DNA of 10,013 bases from Akkermansiaceae bacterium UBA5020. Its GTDB lineage: Bacteria > Verrucomicrobiota > Verrucomicrobiia > Verrucomicrobiales > DEV007. Below the pieces are notes generated by a model, which saw only the letters and a list, made by a program, of their open reading frames with translations, was not told the origin of the DNA and did not search any database. Made by a program: the position numbers and the translations under genes. The number at the start of each line of letters is the position of its first letter. The first letter of the stretch is position 1. Positions 1 through 6,748 of the stretch are shown here, in pieces. The DNA is taken from contig DGXY01000071.1 of NCBI GenBank assembly GCA_002396885.1, positions 21,033-31,045 on the forward strand, in the 5' to 3' direction.

Positions 1-1
1 G

Positions 2-15
2 CCCCCCCCCCCCCC
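2..15. repeat. C14 homopolymer at window edge
   Basis: Fourteen consecutive C residues follow a single G at the very start of the window. The tract ends 48 bases before the lipoprotein start codon. It could be a slippage-prone tract in an upstream regulatory region, or a sequencing or assembly artefact at a contig end. Nothing else is recognisable between it and the gene. Confidence 0.6.
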
Positions 16-63
16 TCAATCCCCGCTTGCCGCCACGAGCGATCCTCCTACCGTTTCCTCCAG

Positions 64-462
64 ATGTTTCTCCGTCTCGTTCCCTTCCTTCTGCTTCTTC
101 TCTCGGTCCTCACCTCCTGCGACGCCCCCGCGCCTCCGGCCACGGCCGAGCAGGTCGAATGGCCGGAGTTGCGGACCCTCGAAGCCATCGCCGCCGAGGT
201 CGCCGGTCACGCCCGGGATCGCTCGGATCTCGAATTGATGAAAGACCGCAACCGCCTCGTCCAGGCCGGTTGGGCGGTGAACCCGGCCTCGGTGCCGGAG
301 AACGTGGCGGACTTCGCCGAGGTGAAGGCGCTCCTCTCCGATCTCGTCAGTCTGGTGAATGGGCTTGCCGTCCCCGAAGCCGAGCCGGCCCGCCTCCGCG
401 AACTCGCGTTGGGAATCCCAGCGGTGGTGGAGAAACTCGTCGGAGCCAGCGGAGCCCGCTGA
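64..462 (+). CDS. small predicted lipoprotein of unknown function
   Basis: This encodes a 132-residue protein that I do not recognise. The N-terminus is a clear lipoprotein signal peptide: one Arg at residue 4, a Leu-rich hydrophobic core at about residues 5-16, and a lipobox L-T-S-C with the acceptor Cys at residue 19. The next residues are DAPAPP, a short flexible linker. The mature part (about 30-132) is Ala/Glu/Leu-rich, looks all-helical, and has no catalytic motif I can name; it has no other Cys. Asp at position +2 would predict inner-membrane retention under the E. coli rule, which may not hold in this phylum. No Shine-Dalgarno sequence is visible before the ATG. It converges on the methyltransferase gene with only 6 bp between the stops. 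The reading frame and signal are convincing; the function is unknown. Confidence 0.8.
   Translation: MFLRLVPFLLLLLSVLTSCDAPAPPATAEQVEWPELRTLEAIAAEVAGHARDRSDLELMKDRNRLVQAGWAVNPASVPENVADFAEVKALLSDLVSLVNGLAVPEAEPARLRELALGIPAVVEKLVGASGAR
447..461. terminator. hairpin at convergent gene junction (weak terminator candidate)
   Basis: CAGCGG and CCGCTG form a perfect 6-bp GC-rich stem with a 3-base loop (AGC). It overlaps the last codons and the stop of the lipoprotein gene, and it lies just beyond the stop of the opposing methyltransferase gene. It could act on transcripts from either side. There is no T-tract on either strand, so intrinsic termination is uncertain and the pairing may be incidental in GC-rich coding sequence. 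Confidence 0.3.
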
Positions 463-468
463 GACTCC

Positions 469-1077
469 TCACCCGCGTCCCGGGAGGAAGCGACCCGTCC
501 GCTTCATGTAGTCGCGATATTCGCTGCCAAAAACTCCGGTGAGGTGCTTCTCCTCGTCCGAAGCCTTGATCGTCGCACACACATAATGGATCACGAGGAT
601 GGCGAACGAAATCCAAGTCGGCAGGAGGAGGGCCGCACCGATCAGCATCGTCATCTGGAATCCATAGATGGGATGGCGGATGCGTCGATAGGGACCCGAT
701 TGCACCAGCTTCGAGGTGCCTTTTTGATCGATCCCGATGCGCCAGGCCGCGCCCATCGCGGCATAACACCAGAGCGTCGCCGCATAGCCGACCACGATCA
801 GGATCACGCCCGCGCCCCAGGCCGCCGGATCGACAAGGGCCGCCGGAACGCCATCCCAAGAACCCATTCCTCGCACCCAGAGCGGTTGCAGGATCCAGCA
901 GAGCACCACGGTGGTCCAGCCGACCCAGAGGAGCCGTTCCTTCGTGCCTTTCGGCTTCAGGTTCGGAGTGCGGCCGATCTTTTTGCGCACGCGTCTGGCC
1001 TGGACGAGGACGCCGCCCCAGTAGACCAGTCCTGACAAAGACACCACGATCCGCTGCCAGAGAAATTCGTCGTTCAT
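469..1077 (-). CDS. ICMT/PEMT-like integral membrane methyltransferase
   Basis: The 202-residue protein resembles the isoprenylcysteine carboxyl methyltransferase / phospholipid methyltransferase superfamily, which methylates lipid-like or membrane-embedded substrates with S-adenosylmethionine. Hydrophobic segments lie at about residues 8-25, 48-67, 86-106 and 140-168. The family signature GPYRRIRHPIY is at 128-138, and the C-terminal EE...FG.EY..Y pattern is at 175-190; together these form the SAM site in characterised members. Length is normal for bacterial members. The ATG overlaps the stop of the upstream acyltransferase gene by 4 bp (ATGA), and an AGGAA ribosome site (minus strand, 1090-1086) sits 8 bases before it, so the start is well supported. 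It ends an apparent three-gene minus-strand unit. Bacterial relatives are mostly uncharacterised and the substrate is unknown; coupling to an acyltransferase-fold enzyme suggests a shared acyl or lipid product. Confidence 0.87.
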   Translation of the reverse strand: MNDEFLWQRIVVSLSGLVYWGGVLVQARRVRKKIGRTPNLKPKGTKERLLWVGWTTVVLCWILQPLWVRGMGSWDGVPAALVDPAAWGAGVILIVVGYAATLWCYAAMGAAWRIGIDQKGTSKLVQSGPYRRIRHPIYGFQMTMLIGAALLLPTWISFAILVIHYVCATIKASDEEKHLTGVFGSEYRDYMKRTGRFLPGRG

Positions 1078-2408
1078 GCCACGGGTTCCTTTCCGGTGAG
1101 AATTTGCAGAAAACGATCGGCGATGCCGCGCACGATTTCACCCTTGATGACCTCAGGCCGGTAGGTGAAGCCAAACTGGAGCCGTCCGTCGAATCCGGTC
1201 ACGCCGATCACGAAAGGCAGGGCCGGTCCCGCCGAGACCGCGCGATAGTAGTCGGCGACCCGCGCCTTGTCTCCGATCTGAAATCCGTCCATCTTGAAGT
1301 TGGTGATGCTACCCCATACCGGGTAGGCCTTCCGGTAAAAATTGCGCTGCTTTTCGAGGGGCTGCCGGGCGAAGAGGAAACGGTTCATGCGGAACTCGAG
1401 CAACGACGCGAGGTAAAGTTTGGCCCGCTTCACCTCCTCGGTCTGGGCGTGGACACTCGCGATCAGTTCGTCGAGTCGCACCGTCACCGGCACCGGATGG
1501 GTCACCGAGAAGGATCCGAGAAAGAGCCCGAAGTCCCGACGTCGAGCTTCGGGGAGATCGCGACGCAGGTTCACGACACAGCCGGCAGAGAGATGCTGCC
1601 GCTTCTTTTCAAAACGCCACATCGCCGCCGGGATCACCGCCTCGAGAACGCCCGCCAGACAGAGATCGTTCACCGTCGCTCCATGGCGTTTTGCGAGAGC
1701 GAGGACCGCGGCGGTTTCCTCCGCATCGAGGGATCGGCCGAACCACTCGTTGTCGAAACGATTCACCGGACAATCCGGTGAGCGGAAACTCTGCCGCATC
1801 CGCTGGAATTTCCCGTAGGCCGCCGCCGTCCGGCGCAAGAGGCCGAACGGACCGCCCGTCGGAACCCGCGAACTGCGGCGTTGCGCCAGCGAACCATCCC
1901 GGAGCGGCTGCAGCGTCTCGTCAAAAACCGCCGTGAAGACCTCGCGGAGGAGGCGGCCGATCGACTCGGCATCGGCGACCACGTGGAAGTAAGAGAGTCC
2001 CACAAAGGTCTCTCCTTTCCCCTTCACGAGAAACCACCGAAAGGGCTGAAAGAGTCCTTCCCGGGGGAAGGGCTCGTTCAATTGTCGCTCCATTTCGCGA
2101 TGGGCCACCGCCACCGGATCGTCCCCACCCTCGAGCACGAGCGGCACCACCTCGACCGCGCCGCCTTCGTAGCGATAGGCCCCGCCTTTCTCGCGCACCG
2201 CGTAGTTCGTCAATCCCGCTTGGGCGAGGACATGCGATGTGGCTCGTGCGAAACGCTCCGGCGCCATCTCCGCCGTGACCCTTGCCACGTGGACGGCATT
2301 GTAGGGATGCAGACCGCTCCACTGGAGCATGGTCCGCTGGAATTCATTCAACTTCCCGGAAACCGGACCAGGTGTCACGGCCTGAAGGTTCTGGCCGGTC
2401 TCGCCCAT
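1074..2408 (-). CDS. stand-alone condensation/acyltransferase-fold protein (HxxxD)
   Basis: The 444-residue protein fits the chloramphenicol-acetyltransferase-like superfamily that includes NRPS condensation domains, PapA-type acyltransferases and wax-ester synthases. These enzymes join an acyl group to an amine or alcohol. The active-site motif is HVVAD, with His142 and Asp146. A conserved-looking TVNDLCLAGVL segment is at about 245-255, NLRRDLP at 280-286, and a GSITN segment at 366-370 lies where the family has its latch or tunnel residues. There is no signal peptide, no membrane helix, and no carrier or adenylation domain, and none is encoded nearby, so it works alone or in trans. The ATG is preceded by GGAGAGGA (minus strand, 2423-2416) at 7 bases, a strong start. 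The gene lies 30 bp downstream of the secreted hydrolase and overlaps the methyltransferase by 4 bp. The fold call is fairly sure; the donor and acceptor are unknown. Confidence 0.8.
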   Translation of the reverse strand: MGETGQNLQAVTPGPVSGKLNEFQRTMLQWSGLHPYNAVHVARVTAEMAPERFARATSHVLAQAGLTNYAVREKGGAYRYEGGAVEVVPLVLEGGDDPVAVAHREMERQLNEPFPREGLFQPFRWFLVKGKGETFVGLSYFHVVADAESIGRLLREVFTAVFDETLQPLRDGSLAQRRSSRVPTGGPFGLLRRTAAAYGKFQRMRQSFRSPDCPVNRFDNEWFGRSLDAEETAAVLALAKRHGATVNDLCLAGVLEAVIPAAMWRFEKKRQHLSAGCVVNLRRDLPEARRRDFGLFLGSFSVTHPVPVTVRLDELIASVHAQTEEVKRAKLYLASLLEFRMNRFLFARQPLEKQRNFYRKAYPVWGSITNFKMDGFQIGDKARVADYYRAVSAGPALPFVIGVTGFDGRLQFGFTYRPEVIKGEIVRGIADRFLQILTGKEPVA

Positions 2409-2438
2409 GAGGTGATCCTCTCCGCAAGCCCGACGAGG

Positions 2439-2999
2439 TCAGCGACGGCGGCCCACCTTGGCGAGCACTTCCTTCATCGCGAGCGCCTGGACTTCCTTGA
2501 CCTGTTCGATCGTGAAGTGATTCGCCCCGTATTTCGAGACATCGATGTGGGACAGGCTACCACGAAATCCGGGGCCCTTCACAAACAGGCCGATCTGGGA
2601 AGAGCGGTAGTTGATCACCTTCTTCGCTCCTTTCGTGAGGGTGCGCGTTCCCGTCGCGTCAAAGGCGATCACGAGTTCCGTTGAGATCCCGTTCTGACCC
2701 AGGAAATTCGCGAACTCCGTCACCGCATCGGCACCGAAGGAGTGACCGAGCAAGATGATGGGATAAGAGACCTTCTTCGTCTTCGAGCGTTTCACGATGT
2801 CGTTCGCGACCGACTGCCACGACATAAAGCTCTGCGAACTCGCCTTGACCTTCTTGGCCCGCAGCTCGTTCGCCATCTGGTTCATCCCCGTCGAAAAGAT
2901 GTCGAAGCCCCCGCGGAAGAGATAGACTTCTTCGGCCGAGGCGGGTGCCGCGATTGCGAGGGAAAAGAAGGCGAGGAGGGAAAAGAGCGATTTCTTCAT
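2439..2999 (-). CDS. small secreted alpha/beta hydrolase (lipase/thioesterase-like)
   Basis: The 186-residue protein starts with a typical Sec signal peptide: MKK, a hydrophobic core at residues 4-17, and probable cleavage after APASA at residue 22. The nucleophile elbow GHSFGA is at 85-90 with Ser87. Asp114 (in FDATGT) is the likely acid, and His161 (NHFTI) or His151 (SHIDVS) the likely base. At about 164 mature residues it is a minimal alpha/beta hydrolase with no obvious lid. The frame stays open upstream for another 128 codons, but that part reads like non-protein sequence and the signal peptide fixes the start here. No Shine-Dalgarno sequence precedes the ATG. It is the first gene of the probable three-gene unit with the acyltransferase and methyltransferase. 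The substrate is probably an ester or thioester, but this cannot be specified. It presumably acts in the periplasm. Confidence 0.82.
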   Translation of the reverse strand: MKKSLFSLLAFFSLAIAAPASAEEVYLFRGGFDIFSTGMNQMANELRAKKVKASSQSFMSWQSVANDIVKRSKTKKVSYPIILLGHSFGADAVTEFANFLGQNGISTELVIAFDATGTRTLTKGAKKVINYRSSQIGLFVKGPGFRGSLSHIDVSKYGANHFTIEQVKEVQALAMKEVLAKVGRRR

Positions 3000-3130
3000 G
3001 TCAAAGTCAACAGGGTGCGGCGGCGGTCCCGGGACGGTCGGGCCAGCGAACCGAGAGATTCCTTCCCTCCGCCCCCCGCCCTTGTCAACGCGAAAGCGGG
3101 GGTCGCCCGCCTTCCAAGCAAGAACGCTCG
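3000..3130 (-). promoter_or_regulatory. intergenic region with inverted repeat and a -35-like box
   Basis: This gap separates the DUF1080-esterase gene from the small hydrolase. CCCCCGC (3073-3079) and GCGGGGG (3096-3102) can form a 7-bp GC stem around a 16-base loop and could slow or end transcription from the upstream gene; there is no T-tract. Within the loop the minus strand reads TTGACA (3088-3083), a perfect sigma-70 -35 hexamer. No convincing -10 box is found at 16-19 bases. A separate perfect palindrome GTCCCGGGAC lies further toward the hydrolase gene, at 3027-3036. I suggest a transcription boundary here, with the three downstream genes having their own promoter, but the evidence is weak. 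Confidence 0.3.
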
Positions 3131-4738
3131 TCACCCCTCCGCGACCCCGAATGACTTCAGGAGCGACTCCAAGACGGTCGGCGTCCCCCCCTCGGCTCCG
3201 GGATAATAGACCTCGCACTTCACACCATTCGCTTCGCAGTGTTCCTTCAGCTTCACCCCGAAATTGGCGGTGTGGGTCGGGTCCTTCTCTTCCTTCCCGA
3301 GCGCTGGAGGGGCTCCAAAATAGAGATAAACCGGCGGGTCGTCTTTCGAAACGAGGGCATAGGGCGAATACTCCGCGATCCATGGCAGGATCGTCTCACG
3401 CTTCGCGAGGAACTCATCGAACTGTGAGATCTTCTTCGCCGGATCTCCCTTGAACCCGAAGGCGTGACCTCCGTAGCGGCTGTTCGGGGTCCACTCCTTC
3501 ATCTGCGCCGGGTCGAGCGTCGTCTGCGCTCCCGAGACGGCAGCGAAGGAAAGCCGGCTCGACTCGCGCGCCACCGGATCTTCGCTCTTGGGATCGGCAA
3601 GCTCATCGTGGAAGGCGAGCCAGAGCGAGGTGCACGCTCCCGCCGAGCCACCGCTCGCGCCGATTTTCGTTTTGTCGAGCCCCCACTCCCCCGCCTTGCT
3701 GCGGAGGAATTGAAGCGCCCGCGCCGCATCGGTGAGCGGCCCTTTCACGGGAGGCACGATCCCATCATCGGTCGCTTCATTGATGAAACGATACTCGACC
3801 GAAGCCACCGAGATCCCCTTTTCGAGCAGGGGATTCAAGAGCGGCAGGACCCCACTGAGTCTCGCCCCACCCGACCAACCCCCGCCGTGGACAAAAAACA
3901 GCACGGGAGTGGGCTTATCGGACTCCGCCTTCCACACGTGCATCACCTGTTTCGGATGCGGACCGTAGGCGAAGTCATAATGGGTCGGATTCGGCACTGG
4001 CGGATTCGACGCGAGGAAAGCCTGGGCCTCTTTCTCTCCGATCTCACGCACATAAAGATTGCGCCAGCGGATCTCGCCACCATGCGTCTGGAGCATCACC
4101 GGCCCCCTCGCCGGAAAGGGCTGCGTCTTGTCGGGATAACTTTCGAAGGCCGCCCCCTCGACGACGGCGCGGCCGTTCAAGGTCACCCAGGTGCGCGCGC
4201 CGATTTGTTTGATCTTGAAGCTGTTCCACTGGCCGAAAGGCTTGTCCATCTTCGTGATGGGATCGCGACCGAGGGTCTTCGGGGTGTTGTTGAAAAGCCC
4301 GCCCGAGCCGAGGTGAGGACGGCGGTCGGGTTTGGCGGGATCAAAGACCTGATTGGTATCCCAGATCTGCACTTGGGGCATGCCCCGCAGATAGATCCCG
4401 CTGTCGGCCCCGGCGACGGTTTTGTATTCGATGAGCAGCTCGAAGTCTCCGAAGGCCTCCTCTGTCGTCGCGTAGGGACCGGTGCCGCTGTTGACCAGCT
4501 CGCCATTCTCGACGCGCCAATGATTGGCGAAGTCGGCGCGTTGTTCCTTCAGATTCGCGGCGAGCTTTTCGCCTTCGAGCTTGGCCGATTCGTGGGGATT
4601 CCATCCATACCAACCCGCGAGATCCTTCCCATTGAAGATCGCCCGAAAGCCCTTCGGTGGCGCCGCTTCATCGGCGTGGGAAAGGGAGCCGGCGAAAAGC
4701 GCACCAGTAGCGAAAAGGCAAAACAAGCGAAGTCTCAT
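3131..4738 (-). CDS. secreted DUF1080 (LamG-like) - alpha/beta esterase fusion
   Basis: This 535-residue exported protein has a signal peptide (residues 1-22, cleavage near SHA-DEA), a DUF1080 / 3-keto-disaccharide hydrolase domain (about 29-233, starting GFRAIFNGKDLAGW and ending RWRNLYVREI), and a carbohydrate-esterase-like alpha/beta hydrolase (about 255-530). The hydrolase has the oxyanion motif HGGGW (284-288), nucleophile elbow GGSAGA (363-368, Ser365) and an acid at D466/D467 (KDDPP). The base is less clear: the usual C-terminal position reads PGAEGG with no His, and His489 (DPTHTANFG) is the best candidate. DUF1080 domains bind or cleave glycans; the partner domain probably removes acyl groups from sugars. 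An ATG at 4747 is also in frame, but AGGA (minus strand, 4750-4747) is 8 bases before the ATG at 4738 and that start gives the classic signal peptide, so I chose it. Known mainly from Planctomycetes and Verrucomicrobia. Confidence 0.88.
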   Translation of the reverse strand: MRLRLFCLFATGALFAGSLSHADEAAPPKGFRAIFNGKDLAGWYGWNPHESAKLEGEKLAANLKEQRADFANHWRVENGELVNSGTGPYATTEEAFGDFELLIEYKTVAGADSGIYLRGMPQVQIWDTNQVFDPAKPDRRPHLGSGGLFNNTPKTLGRDPITKMDKPFGQWNSFKIKQIGARTWVTLNGRAVVEGAAFESYPDKTQPFPARGPVMLQTHGGEIRWRNLYVREIGEKEAQAFLASNPPVPNPTHYDFAYGPHPKQVMHVWKAESDKPTPVLFFVHGGGWSGGARLSGVLPLLNPLLEKGISVASVEYRFINEATDDGIVPPVKGPLTDAARALQFLRSKAGEWGLDKTKIGASGGSAGACTSLWLAFHDELADPKSEDPVARESSRLSFAAVSGAQTTLDPAQMKEWTPNSRYGGHAFGFKGDPAKKISQFDEFLAKRETILPWIAEYSPYALVSKDDPPVYLYFGAPPALGKEEKDPTHTANFGVKLKEHCEANGVKCEVYYPGAEGGTPTVLESLLKSFGVAEG

Positions 4739-4809
4739 GAGCGCCATCCTAGCGATTTCGGCGAAGCCGTCGAGGACGGGCTCTGGCGGAGTCGCGCTAG
4801 CCGTCGTCT

Positions 4810-5706
4810 TCAGGCCAACGCCGCCGCACTCGCCGCAAACCGCTCGTGCAGGGATTCGGGCCGATCGAGGTAAACGACGGCGCCGCGCTCGAAGGCGTCT
4901 TGCTCCAACTCGCGGCGGCGCTCTTCACAGAGACGGATCAAGGTCTGCACCGACTTCGCGGAAATCCCGAGTCCTTCGTGATCGGCGAGCGTCTCTTCGA
5001 GGACGGCGATGTCGTGATGTTCGCCGAGCCACGAGGCCAGTTCCTCGGCGAGCGCGGCACGGGGGCCGAGGTTACCGGGATCGAAGAAGTTCAGGAGCTG
5101 GTAGTGAAAGGAGAGGTATTTCGCCCGCTTCCGCCATTCGTGGCATTCGTGCGGATCCCTCGAGGCGCGCGAACTCTCGTAATGGCGCAGCCCGAGCCGG
5201 TAATTCGAGACCACCGCGCTGAAGACGATCTCGAGCGTCACCTGATCCCAGTTCCAGGCCTCGACCAACAGACCGGCCTCGGCGAAGTCGAGCGAAGCTC
5301 CCTTGGCCTCCTCGGGGAACGCCTCGTCCTGGAGGATGGCATCGTGCCGTTGCTGGAGGACCTCGCGCACCTCCGCGAGCAAGGATCCGACCCGCTTGCG
5401 ACCGTATCGGTCGAGCAGCTTGTCGCAGGTTTCCTGCTTCACGAGGGCGTCACGCGCATCGGAAAAGCGCCGCGCCGCGTCGCGCACGAGACGGTTCGCG
5501 CGGGAAATCTCCCCCGACTCGAGGATGGGGCGCGTCAGCAAAAAGATCCCGCGGATCCGCTTGTTGTGCTTGCGGGTCTCGTGGACGGTCAGATCAGGGT
5601 TCTCGTCGAAGACCGCAAGCCGCGCCTGAGCCCCCGCGAACTCGTCGAGAAGGACGCGGCGGCACTCGCTCCCGATCGGAGCCTCTCCCGTGAAGGCGAA
5701 TTCCAT
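4810..5706 (-). CDS. CHAD-domain protein (polyphosphate-binding type)
   Basis: The 298-residue all-helical protein has the paired histidine helices that define the CHAD domain. The first is VHETRKHNKRIRG at 41-53 (His42, Arg45, Lys46, Lys49, Arg50). The second is ECHEWRKRAKYLSF at 187-200 (His189, Arg192, Lys193, Lys196). A LGEHHDIAVLE segment (227-237) matches the conserved stretch after the second repeat. CHAD domains form a basic pocket that binds inorganic polyphosphate and are associated with polyphosphate granules. There is no fused CYTH triphosphatase domain and no polyphosphate kinase gene in the window. It has no signal peptide, so it is cytoplasmic. It lies 58 bp after holB and 71 bp before the DUF1080 fusion on the same strand. 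No Shine-Dalgarno sequence is visible; a possible promoter would place the transcript start almost at the ATG. Confidence 0.88.
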   Translation of the reverse strand: MEFAFTGEAPIGSECRRVLLDEFAGAQARLAVFDENPDLTVHETRKHNKRIRGIFLLTRPILESGEISRANRLVRDAARRFSDARDALVKQETCDKLLDRYGRKRVGSLLAEVREVLQQRHDAILQDEAFPEEAKGASLDFAEAGLLVEAWNWDQVTLEIVFSAVVSNYRLGLRHYESSRASRDPHECHEWRKRAKYLSFHYQLLNFFDPGNLGPRAALAEELASWLGEHHDIAVLEETLADHEGLGISAKSVQTLIRLCEERRRELEQDAFERGAVVYLDRPESLHERFAASAAALA

Positions 5707-5714
5707 GCCGTAGA

Positions 5715-5743
5715 ACTGTTACCGGGATTTACGGGCTTGTCGA
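5715..5743 (-). promoter_or_regulatory. possible promoter for the CHAD gene
   Basis: On the minus strand TCGACA (5743-5738, five of six matches to the -35 consensus) is separated by 17 bases from AACAGT (5720-5715, three of six matches to the -10 consensus). The start point would fall near 5708, two bases before the CHAD ATG at 5706, implying a nearly leaderless message. That agrees with the lack of a Shine-Dalgarno sequence. The -10 is weak, so this is only a candidate. Confidence 0.25.
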
Positions 5744-5764
5744 GGAAGGAACCATGCCCCCCTC

Positions 5765-6748
5765 TCACCCGAAGGCGCGCAAAAACCCCACCTCCAAAGC
5801 GAGGGCTTCGTTCACGTTCGTCCCGAGGTGGGCGCGCAGGTCTTCGACCGCGGAGAGCCGGGTCGTCAGATCTTCAAGGGAATACTGCTTCGCGAGGGCT
5901 CCCGTGGCCTCAGCGTAGGCGGGCAGGTCGAGCTGGGGCGCCCCCTGCTGCTGTCGGAGGGCATCGCCGAACCAGATCACGAGATACTCGAGGATGCGGT
6001 TGCGTCGATCGAGGTATTCCGAGGCGGTGACGCCTTCCCAGTATTTTTCGCGGTCCTTCAGGTAGGTGCCGTCAGTCTTGTTGCGATAGAGGGCACCCTC
6101 GGCTTTTTCGGCCTCGGCATTGGCCTTTTCGACAGCCTCCTTCTCGGATTTCAACAGGTTCGAGAACGCACTCGTGAGCAGCAGTCCGATGGAGAGCCCA
6201 CGCCGCTTTTTCAAGGCCTGCTCGGCGAGCGTATCGAGAAACTCCTTCACGCTCCCGCTCACCGTCTCGGGCACGACCCGGCCCGCGAGGGGCACGCGGA
6301 TGCAGCGCGAGAGAATCGTCTCGAGGAGCATCTCGGGCCGCGAGGTGAGGAGGAGGACGCGGCTCGAGGCGGGCGGCTCCTCGAGGGTCTTGAGAAAGGC
6401 GTTGCTGGCCGAGTCGCCCATGCAGTCGGCGTCGCGGATCACCGCGAACTTCGTCACCCCGGAGGGCGCGGCCATATGCAGGGTGTGCTCGACCTCGCGG
6501 ATCACCTCGACCGAGATCTTGCGGGACTTCGACTCGGGTGCCACGATGCTGACGAAGCCCGAGCGCAGTTCCTCGAGTTTCTCGGGCGCCATGAGCCGGT
6601 CGCCCGGATTCGCCATCTCGATCATGCGCATGGCGAGCCGCTCCTTCCCGCTGCCGGGTGGTCCCATGATCAGATAGGCGTGGGCGAGGCGGCCTTTTTC
6701 CCCGGCCCGCTCGATCAATTCGAGAGCGCGTTCGTAGCGGAAACTCAT
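5765..6748 (-). CDS. holB: DNA polymerase III delta-prime-like clamp-loader subunit
   Basis: The 327-residue protein matches the delta-prime AAA+ clamp-loader subunit, which helps open the sliding clamp and load it on primed DNA. Visible motifs are LAHAYLIMGPPGSGKE (21-36, a P-loop ending in KE instead of KT/KS), IRDADCMGDSASNAFLKTLEEPP split over 104-126, the SRC arginine-finger motif at 147-149 and the C-terminal NVNEALALE at 311-319. The four-Cys zinc module usually found just after the P-loop is absent; only two Cys occur in the whole protein (109 and 149). A long charged helical stretch at about 198-250, rich in Glu and Lys, replaces the usual linker to the C-terminal collar. The start overlaps the tmk stop by 4 bp (ATGA), with no Shine-Dalgarno sequence, suggesting coupled translation. 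Length is normal for the family. Identity is firm; full ATPase activity is doubtful. Confidence 0.9.
   Translation of the reverse strand: MSFRYERALELIERAGEKGRLAHAYLIMGPPGSGKERLAMRMIEMANPGDRLMAPEKLEELRSGFVSIVAPESKSRKISVEVIREVEHTLHMAAPSGVTKFAVIRDADCMGDSASNAFLKTLEEPPASSRVLLLTSRPEMLLETILSRCIRVPLAGRVVPETVSGSVKEFLDTLAEQALKKRRGLSIGLLLTSAFSNLLKSEKEAVEKANAEAEKAEGALYRNKTDGTYLKDREKYWEGVTASEYLDRRNRILEYLVIWFGDALRQQQGAPQLDLPAYAEATGALAKQYSLEDLTTRLSAVEDLRAHLGTNVNEALALEVGFLRAFG

Noticed and set aside
3000..3383. 128-codon N-terminal extension of the small hydrolase
   Set aside because: The internal ATG at 2999 begins a textbook signal peptide, and the extension overlaps the end of the DUF1080-esterase gene in another frame.
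4749..4800. CTAGCG / CGCTAG inverted repeat between the CHAD and DUF1080-esterase genes
   Set aside because: The arms are only 6 bp and 40 bases apart, with no T-tract or known operator pattern; too weak to call.
3464..4873. 469-codon plus-strand open frame opposite the DUF1080-esterase gene
   Set aside because: It mirrors a well-supported two-domain protein, is Arg/His/Gly-rich and shows no family motif.
5743..5760. Strong ribosome-site-like GAGGAAGGA followed by ATG on the plus strand
   Set aside because: The frame from 5753 runs only about 50 codons antisense to the 3-prime end of holB and encodes nothing recognisable; probably chance.
4846..6030. 394-codon plus-strand open frame opposite the CHAD gene and holB end
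   Set aside because: It spans two real genes and the gap between them, and has no recognisable domain.
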